Below, piece by piece: positions 56,762 to 64,000 of a stretch of DNA of 64,000 nucleotides. Source of the DNA: Alphaproteobacteria bacterium (GTDB lineage: Bacteria > Pseudomonadota > Alphaproteobacteria > UBA828); assembly GCA_022826345.1 (NCBI GenBank), contig JAJDVB010000067.1:1-64000 (forward strand). The letters are read 5' to 3'. The first letter of the stretch is position 1; every line of letters begins with the position of its first letter. The notes below the pieces were generated by a model that was given only the letters and a program-made list of their open reading frames with translations, did not search any database and had not been told where the DNA came from. Position numbers and translations under genes: made by a program.

Positions 56762-57998
56762 AGCGGAGCGCCTCCACGGGATCGAGCCGCGCCGCCCGCC
56801 AAGCAGGATAGATCGTCGCCAGGAACGAAAGCCCGATCGCCATCGCCGCCACGATCACCACCTCGGTCGGATCGGTCCGCGACGGGAGCTGGGAGAGGAA
56901 GCGGATCTCGGCCGGGAACAGCGACGTATCGGTCAAGCCCTCTAGCCAGACCCGAATGGTGTCGATATTGGCGGCGAAGGCGATGCCGCCCCCGACACCC
57001 AGCACGGTCCCCACCACCCCGATCGCCGCGCCGTTCATGAAGAAGATGCGCAGGATTTGCCCGCGCGTCGCCCCCATGGTTCGCAAGATCGCGATGTCGC
57101 GGCCCTTGTCCTTCACCACCATGATCAACCCGGCGATGATGTTGAAGGCGGCCACCAGCACGATCAGGGTCAGGATCACGAACATGACGTTGCGCTCGAC
57201 CTGAAGCGCATTGACAAACTGTGCGTTGGCCCGGCGCCAGTCGACGATCCATCCCTGACCGCCCACCACCCCCTTCACGTCGGCCTCGACCTCCCGTATG
57301 CGCTCGGGATCGGCGACCGTCATTTCGATGGCGGTGACCGCGCCCTTCTTCCTGAAATAGATCTGGGCAAGGTCGAGCGGCATGAAGACGAACGTATTGT
57401 CATACTCGAACATGCCGATTTCGAAGATCGCCGCCACTGGGTAGGCGCGCGAGCGCGGCACCGACCCCATCAGCGTGGTCCGGCCTTCAGGCGAAAGCAG
57501 CGTGATCGAATCGCCGACGCCAACACCGATCCTGCGGGCCATGCGGTTGCCGATCACGACGCCTTCGCCGGCGGCGAAACCGTCCAGCGTGCCCGCGACC
57601 ACGTTCCCCGTCAGCAGCGGCCGCGCCTTCAGATGGGCCTCGCGCACACCGCGCACCTGGCCGAAGGTAGCCCTGCCGTTCGCCGCCGCGATCACCTGCC
57701 CGGTGACGATGGGCGAGACGGTGACGATGCCATCCACCGCCTCGATGCGTCCCGCGAGCGTGTCGAAGTCGGTAAAGCCGTCCTCGAAGGCGTAGGTGGT
57801 CATGTGGCCGTTGAGCCCGAGAATCCGGGTCAACAGCTCCTCGCGAAAGCCGTTCATCACCGACATGACGATGATGAGCGTGGCGACGCCGAGGAAGATT
57901 CCGATCAGCGAGAACGCCGCGATGACCGAGACGAGGCCTTCCTGCCGGCGGGCGCGCAGGTAGCGAAACGCGACGAGGCGTTCGAAGGCCGAGAACAT
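56754..57998 (-). CDS. lolC: Lipoprotein-releasing ABC transporter permease LolC/LolE
   Basis: 414-aa inner-membrane permease of the FtsX/LolE class: one N-terminal membrane helix (LVSVIAAFSLIGIFLGVATLIIVMSVMNGF), a large periplasmic domain (about residues 50-270), then three membrane helices (MFVILTLIVLVAAFNIIAG, IGVVGTVLGVGGG and a last one near 375-395). VKDKGRDIAILRTMGATRGQILRIF is the conserved cytoplasmic coupling helix. In alphaproteobacteria one permease protein often serves for both LolC and LolE, so the c/e letter is arbitrary. It follows proS directly. Confidence 0.93.
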   Translation of the reverse strand: MFSAFERLVAFRYLRARRQEGLVSVIAAFSLIGIFLGVATLIIVMSVMNGFREELLTRILGLNGHMTTYAFEDGFTDFDTLAGRIEAVDGIVTVSPIVTGQVIAAANGRATFGQVRGVREAHLKARPLLTGNVVAGTLDGFAAGEGVVIGNRMARRIGVGVGDSITLLSPEGRTTLMGSVPRSRAYPVAAIFEIGMFEYDNTFVFMPLDLAQIYFRKKGAVTAIEMTVADPERIREVEADVKGVVGGQGWIVDWRRANAQFVNALQVERNVMFVILTLIVLVAAFNIIAGLIMVVKDKGRDIAILRTMGATRGQILRIFFMNGAAIGVVGTVLGVGGGIAFAANIDTIRVWLEGLTDTSLFPAEIRFLSQLPSRTDPTEVVIVAAMAIGLSFLATIYPAWRAARLDPVEALRYE

Positions 57999-58007
57999 GC
58001 GTGTGGG

Positions 58008-59324
58008 TTAGCCCCCGATCAAGCGTGCCGACACCGAGTCGAACGAGAGCGCCTCGGCCTCGCCGCCAGCCCGCGCCTTCAGCTCTGCCGTGCCCGCCTT
58101 GACGCCGCGCGGGCCGACCGCGACCTGCCAAGGCAGCCCGATCAGCTCCATCTCGGCGAACTTGACGCCCGCGCGCTCGTCCCGGTCGTCGTAGAGGACC
58201 TCGACGCCCGCCTCGACGAGCCGGGAATAGAGCGCTTCGCAAGCCTCGTCGCACGCCGCATCGCCAGCACGCAGGTTGATGAGGCCCACCTTGAAGGGGG
58301 CCGCGATCTCGGGCCAGATGATGCCGGCCTCGTCGTGGCTCGCCTCGATGATCGCGCCTGCGAGGCGCGAGACGCCAATGCCGTAGGAGCCCATCTCGAC
58401 CGCGACCTCGGCGCCGTCCGGGTCGGTCACTGTGGCGCCCATGGCCTTTGAGTACTTGGTGCCGAAATAGAAGATGTGGCCGACCTCGATGCCGCGCCCC
58501 TGGTAGAGCGCATCATCGGGTACCGGGCAGGCGGCAGGGTCATGCTTGTCATCGGTGGCGGCGTAGAGCCGGGTCCACTCGTCCACGATCGGTTGCAGGT
58601 CCGCCTCGTAGTCGATCCCCAACGCGAGCGGGTCGGTGTCGAGCCAGGCGCGGTCGCAATAGACGGCGCTCTCGCCAGTATCCGCCAGCACGATGAACTC
58701 GTGGCTGTAATCGCCGCCGATGGCCCCGCTCTCCGCCTGCATCGGGATCGACGTGAGCCCGAGCCGGGCGAAGGTGCGCAGGTAAGCCACGAACATCTTG
58801 TTGTAGGAGCGCACGGCGCCGGCATGGTCGATGTCGAAGGAATAGTTGTCCTTCATGTAGAACTCGCGGCCGCGCATGATACCGAAACGCGGGCGAAGCT
58901 CGTCCCGAAACTTCCACTGAATCTGATAGAGGTTCTGCGGCAGGTCGCGGTAGCTGCGCACCGAGTTCCGGAAGATGTCGGTCACGACCTCTTCGTGCGT
59001 GGGGCCGAACAGCATCGGGCGCTCGTGCCGGTCGGTGATGCGCAGCATCTCCTTCCCGTAGTCTTGGTAGCGGCCGCTCTCCTCCCAAAGCTCGGCCGGC
59101 TGGATTGCCGGCATCAGGATCTCCTGGCAGCCGGCGGCGTCCATTTCCTCGCGCACCACCTGTTCGATCTTGCGCAGCACCCGGTGGCCGAGCGGCAGCC
59201 AGCTGTAAATGCCGGCGCTCGACTGCCGGATCATACCGGCGCGCAGCATCAGCCGGTGCGAGACGATCTGCGCCTCGGCCGGGTTCTCTCTCAGGGTCGG
59301 CAGGAAGTAACGTGAGCGCCGCAT
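58008..59324 (-). CDS. proS: Prolyl-tRNA synthetase
   Basis: 438-aa class II aminoacyl-tRNA synthetase charging tRNA-Pro. The N-terminus [36 protein letters not shown] contains motif 1, [22 protein letters not shown] contains motif 2, and [17 protein letters not shown] motif 3, followed by a C-terminal anticodon-binding domain ([20 protein letters not shown]). It lacks the large editing insertion domain of E. coli ProS and is therefore the short type (about 440 aa) common in alphaproteobacteria. It leads the proS-lolC-lolD arrangement, which is widely conserved in that class. Confidence 0.97.
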   Translation of the reverse strand: MRRSRYFLPTLRENPAEAQIVSHRLMLRAGMIRQSSAGIYSWLPLGHRVLRKIEQVVREEMDAAGCQEILMPAIQPAELWEESGRYQDYGKEMLRITDRHERPMLFGPTHEEVVTDIFRNSVRSYRDLPQNLYQIQWKFRDELRPRFGIMRGREFYMKDNYSFDIDHAGAVRSYNKMFVAYLRTFARLGLTSIPMQAESGAIGGDYSHEFIVLADTGESAVYCDRAWLDTDPLALGIDYEADLQPIVDEWTRLYAATDDKHDPAACPVPDDALYQGRGIEVGHIFYFGTKYSKAMGATVTDPDGAEVAVEMGSYGIGVSRLAGAIIEASHDEAGIIWPEIAAPFKVGLINLRAGDAACDEACEALYSRLVEAGVEVLYDDRDERAGVKFAEMELIGLPWQVAVGPRGVKAGTAELKARAGGEAEALSFDSVSARLIGG

Positions 59325-59405
59325 GATCGTCGCCTCGCCCCCAACGAACGCGCCGCGTTTATGCCCAAGGCTGCGTCAAAGCGCAATGCGGGCGCGCCCG
59401 GAGGG

Positions 59406-60818
59406 TCACATAGGTGGTGTGCGCTGGGCCCACGGACGGACGGCCTCGAGCGCGGCCCCGATCCTCAGCACGCCGTTGTCGTCGTGGCGCCGGCCGACGA
59501 TCTGCAGGCTGGTCGGCAGCCCCGACCTGGTGACCCCGGACGGCACCGCGAGCGCCGGGCATTGGTGTAGAAAGTTGAACGGGTAGGTCATGTAGAGCCC
59601 GCAGAAGCGCCCCTGCTCGTCCAAGCGGTAGTGGTCCGGGTCGAGCGTGTCGTTGGGCGGGGGCGGCTGCGCGCAGGTAGGCGTGAGCAGCGCGTCATAC
59701 GTGGCGAAGATGGGCCGCAGGTCCTCCCACATCTGCGTGCGGAAGATTTCGATGTTCTTGAAATCGACCGCGCTCATGGCGAGGCCCCTGTCCATGTAGG
59801 AGACCAGCACCGGGTCCATCTGGTCCCGCCAATCATCGAGGTGCTGGCCGAAGCAGACTGCCTGCAGCACGCCCCAATGGTCGACCCAGCGATCGATGAC
59901 GTCGCGGGTCCAGGCGATCTCCACTTCTTCGACCGTGGCGCCGGCGTCCTCGAGCGCACGAGCAGCCTCCCGGGTCTGTGAGCGCACGTCGTCGTCGATG
60001 GCGTAGAAGCCGAAGTCGTAATTCACCGCGAGCTTGAGGCCCCGGATATCAGACGGCGGGGGAACCTGAATCTCGGGACCCGCGGGCAACGACAAGAAGT
60101 CGCGGTCATCGGGGCCCTGTGTGACGCTGAGGAACAGCGCGGCGTCCGCAACCGCTCGCGAGAGTGGGCCGAAGTGAAGCAGGTCGTCGAACGCGGTCGG
60201 CAGCATCTGAAGCGGGATGCGTCCGAACGTCGGTTTCAGGCCGACGGTGCCGCAATAGGCCGCCGGGATGCGGACCGAGCCTCCCGCGTCGGTGCCCTCG
60301 GCGAGAGGCACGCAGCCGGTCGCGACCGCGGCGCCAGAGCCACCGGACGAGCCGCCCGGCGAGCGTGTCGTATCCCAGGGATTGTTGGTATCGCCCCAGA
60401 GTGCGCTCTTGCAAAAGCCGGCGTAGGCGAACTCGGGTGTCGTGGTCTTGCCCACCAGGATGCTTCCCGCGGCGCGCAGGCGTTCGACGATGGGCACGTC
60501 GAAATCCGGCACCCAGTTCTCGTAGATCTTCGAGCCGAGCGTGGTCCGCTTTCCCTTGGTGGGCGTCAGGTCCTTGATAGCAATCGGCACGCCGTGCAGC
60601 GGCCCGAGCGGCTCTCCCGCCATGACCGCGTTCTCGGCCTCCCTCGCCCGAGCCAGCGCCTCTTCCGGATAGGTAAAGCAGAAGGCATTGAGTGCGCCGT
60701 TCACCTCCTCGATGCGGGCGAGACTGTTCTGCACCACGTCCACGGGCGAGACCTTCTTCTCCCTGATCAATCCGGCAAGCGTCGTCGCGGGTGTGTAGGC
60801 AAGGTCCAAGTCCGTCAT
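59406..60818 (-). CDS. Amidase (amidase signature family)
   Basis: 470-aa Ser-cisSer-Lys amidase, which hydrolyses an amide (or arylamide) to acid and amine. Lys82 is in HGVPIAIKDLTPTKG, the cis-serine is one of Ser157/Ser158 in PGGSSGGSGAAVA, and the nucleophile is Ser181 in GTDAGGSVRIPAAYCG. The length fits the family, and TVGLKPTFGR is also conserved. It might instead be GatA-like, but no gatB/gatC genes are near and the C-terminus is of the catabolic type. It sits 41 bases downstream of the flavin:NADH oxidoreductase gene, so both likely serve one degradation route. Confidence 0.92.
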   Translation of the reverse strand: MTDLDLAYTPATTLAGLIREKKVSPVDVVQNSLARIEEVNGALNAFCFTYPEEALARAREAENAVMAGEPLGPLHGVPIAIKDLTPTKGKRTTLGSKIYENWVPDFDVPIVERLRAAGSILVGKTTTPEFAYAGFCKSALWGDTNNPWDTTRSPGGSSGGSGAAVATGCVPLAEGTDAGGSVRIPAAYCGTVGLKPTFGRIPLQMLPTAFDDLLHFGPLSRAVADAALFLSVTQGPDDRDFLSLPAGPEIQVPPPSDIRGLKLAVNYDFGFYAIDDDVRSQTREAARALEDAGATVEEVEIAWTRDVIDRWVDHWGVLQAVCFGQHLDDWRDQMDPVLVSYMDRGLAMSAVDFKNIEIFRTQMWEDLRPIFATYDALLTPTCAQPPPPNDTLDPDHYRLDEQGRFCGLYMTYPFNFLHQCPALAVPSGVTRSGLPTSLQIVGRRHDDNGVLRIGAALEAVRPWAQRTPPM

Positions 60819-60859
60819 CCCATCCTCCGTCCTGAGATGCCTGCCCGAACTCTACCTTG

Positions 60860-62896
60860 TCATCGGGTTTCGGCGAGCCGCGCTTCGAGCTCGCGCCCGA
60901 TGGTGTCCCCGTCGTAGATCGCGTGCTGGAGCAGGCGGGGCGCCCGGCAGTCTCCGATGCGGAAGGTGGGCAGCCGCTCCCGCAACGCCCAGTAGAGCGC
61001 GTCGTTCGATCGGCGCCCGATGGCGAGCACGATCGTATCGACATCGCGTAGTGTCCGTTCTTCGCTGGTGTGGACATCGACGAGGATCACACCATCCGGC
61101 CCGATCGAGCGGATATCCGCGTGCAAAGTGATGCGAAGCCCGCGCGGCCGGACGCGCTGGTAGAAGAGCGCGGCGTTGCTCGGCTCAAGGTCCGCCCCGG
61201 CCGCCCCGAGCGGAGTCACGAACTCGACCTGCCGACCCGCCTCCAACAGGTACTCGGCGGTGCCGCACGCCTCCCAGTGCGCGTTCCGGTCGAGCAGCAT
61301 CACATTTTGCCCCGCGTCGATGCGTCCCGACATCACGTCGTCAGTCGAGACCACCCTGGCATCGCCGGCAATACCGGGGACGAGCCCACCCATCGAGGCC
61401 CAGAGGCCTTCCGTTGCAAGGGGCGGATTCGGTCCATCGCGGGAGTCGCGCCCCGGCAGGTAAGGGCGCGAGCCGGTGGCAACGATTACCGCTTCGGGAC
61501 CAAGCGCCTCGATCATACCTGCGCCCGCCTCCTCCCCCAGCCGCACGTCGACCCCGAGACGTTCCGCCTCCGAGGCGAGATGCTGCACCGATTCCTCGAT
61601 TTCGGCGTGGAGGGGCTGGCGCGCGGCGAGCCGAATGAGGCCTCCCGGCTCGTTCTCGCGCTCGAACAGGGTGACGCGATGGCCGCGCCGCGCAAGGGTC
61701 ACCGCGGCGCTCAGCCCGGCCGGACCGCCTCCGATCACCGCCACGTGACGGGGCGTCGTCGCCGGCATCAAAGCGCCGCGCCGCAGCTCGCGCCCTGCCG
61801 CGGGGTTCGACACGCAGCGGATCGGGTCTCGCTGCATGACCTGCAGGATGCAGGCGTCGTTGCAGGCGATGCACGGTCGCACTTCGCGGAGGCGGCCTTC
61901 GCGGACCTTGTTGGGGAGCTCCGGGTCCGCGATGAGCTGGCGCGCCATGCCGATGAGGTCCGCATCGCCCTCCCGGAGAATTCGCTCCGCGTCCGCCGGC
62001 TTCTTGATCCGGCCGAAGGCGACCACCGGGATCGGGGTCGCGCGCTTGAGGGCAGCATTCAGGTCGTTGAAGGCGAGCTGCGGCACCGCCGCCGGCGGGA
62101 CCTCCATCCAGAAGCTGCTGAACGATCCCGCGTCGGAGCTGAAGAGATCGACGTGCCCGCTTGCCGCGAGCGCCCGGCCGACCTCCAGACCGTAGTCGAG
62201 GCCGTAGCCGAACGGGGTGTACTCGTGCAGGCAGAGGCGGACCGAGATGGGCCAGTCGGGGCCGACCGCGTCCCGCATCGCCGCGAGCACTTCGAGCGGA
62301 AGGCGCATGCGGTTCTCGAAAGAACCGCCGTAGGCGTCCTCCCTGCGGTTGAAGAACGGCGAGACGAAGCTTCGCAGGAGTCCGTCGTGGCCGACCTTGA
62401 TCTCGACCCCGTCGTAGCCCGCTTCGCGCATGTTGACCGCCGACGCAGCGAATCCCTCGACGACCGCCTCGATCTCCGCCGGCCCCATCTCGACCGTGTT
62501 GTATCGCGAGTATGGCTCGGGCATCTGGGTGGGCGCCCAGAGCTCCCGTGGCGGATGGCTGAGGCTGGTGTGTCCGGCATGGCTTAGCTGGGCAAAGACA
62601 TGCGCGCCGTGGGGATGGACCGCGTCGACGATCCGCCGGTAGGCCGGAATTGCCTCCCGGTCCCACGCCCGGCCGTAATTCGGGCTCATCTGGCCGATCG
62701 GATGCATGGCGTGGCTGCCGGTCACGATGAGGCCGGCCCCGCCCCGTGCCCGCGTCGCATAGTAGGCGGCGAGGTCCTCCGTCGGCGTCCCGTCCGGCGC
62801 GTCGAGCCCATTCCAGTGGGCCAGCAGGACGAAGCGATTGCGAAGCTCAAGCCCGCGCAGCCGAAACGGCGTCCAGAGCAGCGGGTCGCCGGCCAT
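60860..62896 (-). CDS. NADH:flavin oxidoreductase with C-terminal FAD/NAD domains (2,4-dienoyl-CoA reductase/trimethylamine dehydrogenase type)
   Basis: 678-aa multidomain flavoprotein. The N-terminal old-yellow-enzyme barrel (about 1-340) begins LLWTPFRLRGLELRNRFVL and contains VGHDGLLRSFVSPFFNRRED. A 4Fe-4S cluster motif follows, CIACNDACILQ with a later CVSNPAAGRE. The C-terminal half binds FAD/NAD (VAVIGGGPAGLSAAVTLARRGH near 390, VNV-type second Rossmann near 530). The ATG chosen gives the family start; a TTG 11 codons earlier has a better ribosome site (GGAGG). The class includes 2,4-dienoyl-CoA reductase, trimethylamine dehydrogenase and stachydrine or N-methylproline demethylases, so a C-N demethylation or double-bond reduction is likely. 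Confidence 0.9.
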   Translation of the reverse strand: MAGDPLLWTPFRLRGLELRNRFVLLAHWNGLDAPDGTPTEDLAAYYATRARGGAGLIVTGSHAMHPIGQMSPNYGRAWDREAIPAYRRIVDAVHPHGAHVFAQLSHAGHTSLSHPPRELWAPTQMPEPYSRYNTVEMGPAEIEAVVEGFAASAVNMREAGYDGVEIKVGHDGLLRSFVSPFFNRREDAYGGSFENRMRLPLEVLAAMRDAVGPDWPISVRLCLHEYTPFGYGLDYGLEVGRALAASGHVDLFSSDAGSFSSFWMEVPPAAVPQLAFNDLNAALKRATPIPVVAFGRIKKPADAERILREGDADLIGMARQLIADPELPNKVREGRLREVRPCIACNDACILQVMQRDPIRCVSNPAAGRELRRGALMPATTPRHVAVIGGGPAGLSAAVTLARRGHRVTLFERENEPGGLIRLAARQPLHAEIEESVQHLASEAERLGVDVRLGEEAGAGMIEALGPEAVIVATGSRPYLPGRDSRDGPNPPLATEGLWASMGGLVPGIAGDARVVSTDDVMSGRIDAGQNVMLLDRNAHWEACGTAEYLLEAGRQVEFVTPLGAAGADLEPSNAALFYQRVRPRGLRITLHADIRSIGPDGVILVDVHTSEERTLRDVDTIVLAIGRRSNDALYWALRERLPTFRIGDCRAPRLLQHAIYDGDTIGRELEARLAETR

Positions 62897-62947
62897 CGGT
62901 TTACGCTCTGCCTCCGGGGAGGGGGACAAGGTGGAATGGGTTACGGA

Positions 62948-63772
62948 TCAGCCCCGCATCTGTGCCGCACCCGCGTAAAGCACGGCGTTGTGGCTCGCGT
63001 TCGCGGCTTCGTAGGCCGCCAGCGCCTCGGGCTCCAGGTCGCGCTCGGGCCGGCGCTCGATATCGAAGTAGCCGTACTCGTCGACGCCCCGCACCAGCGC
63101 CGCATAGTCGCGGCCGACGACATTGCGCACGTGGGTCGGGATATAGCGGATGGCGAAGCCGATGCGCCGGTCGTCCGAGTTATTGGGGCCGGAGCCATGG
63201 ATCAGGCGCACGTGGTGCAGCGAGGCTTCGCCCGGCTGCAGAACGACATCGACAGCCGCGTCCTCGTCCACCTCATGCTCGACAATCTGGCCGCGGGTGA
63301 GCATGTTGTGCTCCTGGAAGGTGTCGCGGTGGGCGATCTGGTCGAGCTTGTGGGTGCCGGGCGCGAACTGCATGGCACCCGATTCGACGGTGCTGGGCGA
63401 GAGCGCGATCCAGGCGGTCACCACCTCGACGCTGCTGAGGCCCCAGTATGTCGAATCCTGGTGCATCGAGACGAAGGCCGGGTCGTGGGCGTCCTTGGTG
63501 AAGAAGAGCGAGGTCCAGCAGAGGATATTGGGGCCGAGCAGGTCCTCCACCGCATCCAGCACCGTCTCGTTGCGGATCAGGCGATCGAGCGCCGTCACCA
63601 CAAGGTGCGGCCGGTGGCGCAGCCGCTCGCCTCGCTCGGCGAAATGCCGCTCGGCGGCCTCGACATCGGCCCGGACCGCGCGCGCCTCCGCCGCCGGGAT
63701 CGCCTGGATCGGGAAGTAGAAGCCGTCGCGCTCGAATTGGGCGACGGCCTCGGCGGACAGGTGCTTGGGCAT
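62948..63772 (-). CDS. Phytanoyl-CoA dioxygenase (PhyH) family Fe(II)/2-oxoglutarate oxygenase, second copy
   Basis: 274-aa PhyH-family oxygenase. Iron ligands His104 and Asp106 are in FVSMHQDSTYWGL, the distal histidine His192 is in LIHGSGPNNSDDRRIGFAIRY, and the arginine after it would hold 2-oxoglutarate. The family start LSAEAVAQFERDGFYFPI is present, and the ATG has GGGAGA upstream. It lies 52 bases upstream of the flavin oxidoreductase gene on the same strand and 12 bases downstream of the SAF-domain dehydrogenase. Mono-hydroxylation of a small carboxylate or amine is the expected reaction type, substrate unknown. Confidence 0.9.
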   Translation of the reverse strand: MPKHLSAEAVAQFERDGFYFPIQAIPAAEARAVRADVEAAERHFAERGERLRHRPHLVVTALDRLIRNETVLDAVEDLLGPNILCWTSLFFTKDAHDPAFVSMHQDSTYWGLSSVEVVTAWIALSPSTVESGAMQFAPGTHKLDQIAHRDTFQEHNMLTRGQIVEHEVDEDAAVDVVLQPGEASLHHVRLIHGSGPNNSDDRRIGFAIRYIPTHVRNVVGRDYAALVRGVDEYGYFDIERRPERDLEPEALAAYEAANASHNAVLYAGAAQMRG

Positions 63773-63783
63773 GGTCTTCTCCC

Positions 63784-64000
63784 TCAGGCGCTCGCCCCCG
63801 CCGCGGCGGGTCCATCCGCCGCGAACGCCGCCTCCATCGCGCGGCGGGTTCGCACCGCCTCCGCCGCCGTATCGTCCTCGTCGGCAGTCACATCGTCCCA
63901 GGTGAGCGGCGTGTCGGGCTCGACGGCGCGGGTGAGCTTGACACCGTGAGCGAGGCCGATGGGCAGGTGGCCCCCGGCGAGGCTCGCCGACGCCGGCATC
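63784..64000 (-). CDS. C-terminal fragment of an NAD(P)-dependent oxidoreductase with SAF domain (homoserine dehydrogenase-like), cut by window edge
   Basis: Only the last 72 codons lie in the window; the reading frame continues past the right edge. The segment GHLPIGLAHGVKLTRAVEPDTPLTWDDV and the following AVRTRRAMEAAF match the C-terminal SAF region of homoserine-dehydrogenase-like oxidoreductases that are common in alphaproteobacterial catabolic clusters. It is followed after 11 bases by the PhyH gene. Identification rests on this tail only. Confidence 0.65.
   Translation of the reverse strand, partial: MPASASLAGGHLPIGLAHGVKLTRAVEPDTPLTWDDVTADEDDTAAEAVRTRRAMEAAFAADGPAAAGASA

Noticed and set aside
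59406..60818. The amidase as GatA of the tRNA amidotransferase
   Set aside because: There is no gatB or gatC nearby, and the gene sits in a catabolic block beside a flavin oxidoreductase.

Overview
The window is a GC-rich (roughly two-thirds G+C by eye) chromosomal segment that reads as an alphaproteobacterium, probably of the Rhodospirillales type. The grounds are a DUF1491 gene next to recG, the lolC-lolD-proS order with a short (438 aa) ProS, and an accessory gene load made almost entirely of ABC transporters, CoA transferases, hydantoinases, non-haem iron oxygenases and deacetylase-like hydrolases. Genus is not determinable. No rRNA, tRNA or CRISPR array was seen.

Layout. 1-5.1 kb: a polyamine-type ABC importer (Tat-exported binding protein, running off the left edge, plus ATPase), then a divergent acyl-CoA dehydrogenase/CoA transferase pair. 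5.1-10.9 kb: an MntA/HepT toxin-antitoxin pair, MmgE/PrpD, DUF2461, dihydropyrimidinase, a NicX-like metalloenzyme and a GFA protein. 11-14.2 kb: recG, a G/C-skewed short tandem array, DUF1491 and DUF192. 14.3-24.6 kb: a Rieske oxygenase facing a long minus-strand operon: cytochrome c, isopenicillin-N-synthase-like (IPNS-like) oxygenase, sugar-type binding protein, ATPase, fused double permease, polysaccharide-deacetylase-family protein, and a second IPNS-like oxygenase. 24.9-31.1 kb: C45 acyltransferase-like gene and two class III aminotransferases facing each other across a lower-GC island that holds a ribbon-helix-helix (RHH) type regulator. 31.2-37.5 kb: PhyH dioxygenase coupled to a racemase-fold protein that lacks the racemase tyrosine, cupin, a second deacetylase-family protein, a tautomerase gene split by an IS701-type element, and a third IPNS-like oxygenase. 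37.7-46.7 kb: HyuA/HyuB and a divergent Liv-type ABC importer. 46.7-53.6 kb: AmpG-like transporter, CoA transferase, isochorismatase-fold hydrolase, enolase-superfamily enzyme, AbrB/PIN toxin-antitoxin pair and an MFS exporter. 53.6-64 kb: STAS protein, GPP34 protein, housekeeping genes (ubiX, lolD, lolC, proS) and a last catabolic block (amidase, flavin:NADH oxidoreductase, PhyH dioxygenase, SAF-domain dehydrogenase fragment).

How it fits together. Most accessory genes import small nitrogenous or carboxylated organics and open, oxidise, deacylate or transaminate them (hydantoinases, amidase, allantoinase-like deacetylases, 2-oxoglutarate or IPNS-type oxygenases, CoA transferase/dehydrogenase). 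The specific substrates cannot be read from sequence. The most distinctive recurring theme is a deacetylase-family gene near a 352-aa IPNS-like oxygenase, present twice (15.6-17.6 kb and 33.7-37.5 kb), the second copy damaged by the insertion sequence. Other notable signals are the 15-copy TCCC/GGGA array behind recG, the racemase-like protein without its catalytic tyrosine, and the palindromic promoter of the RHH gene.
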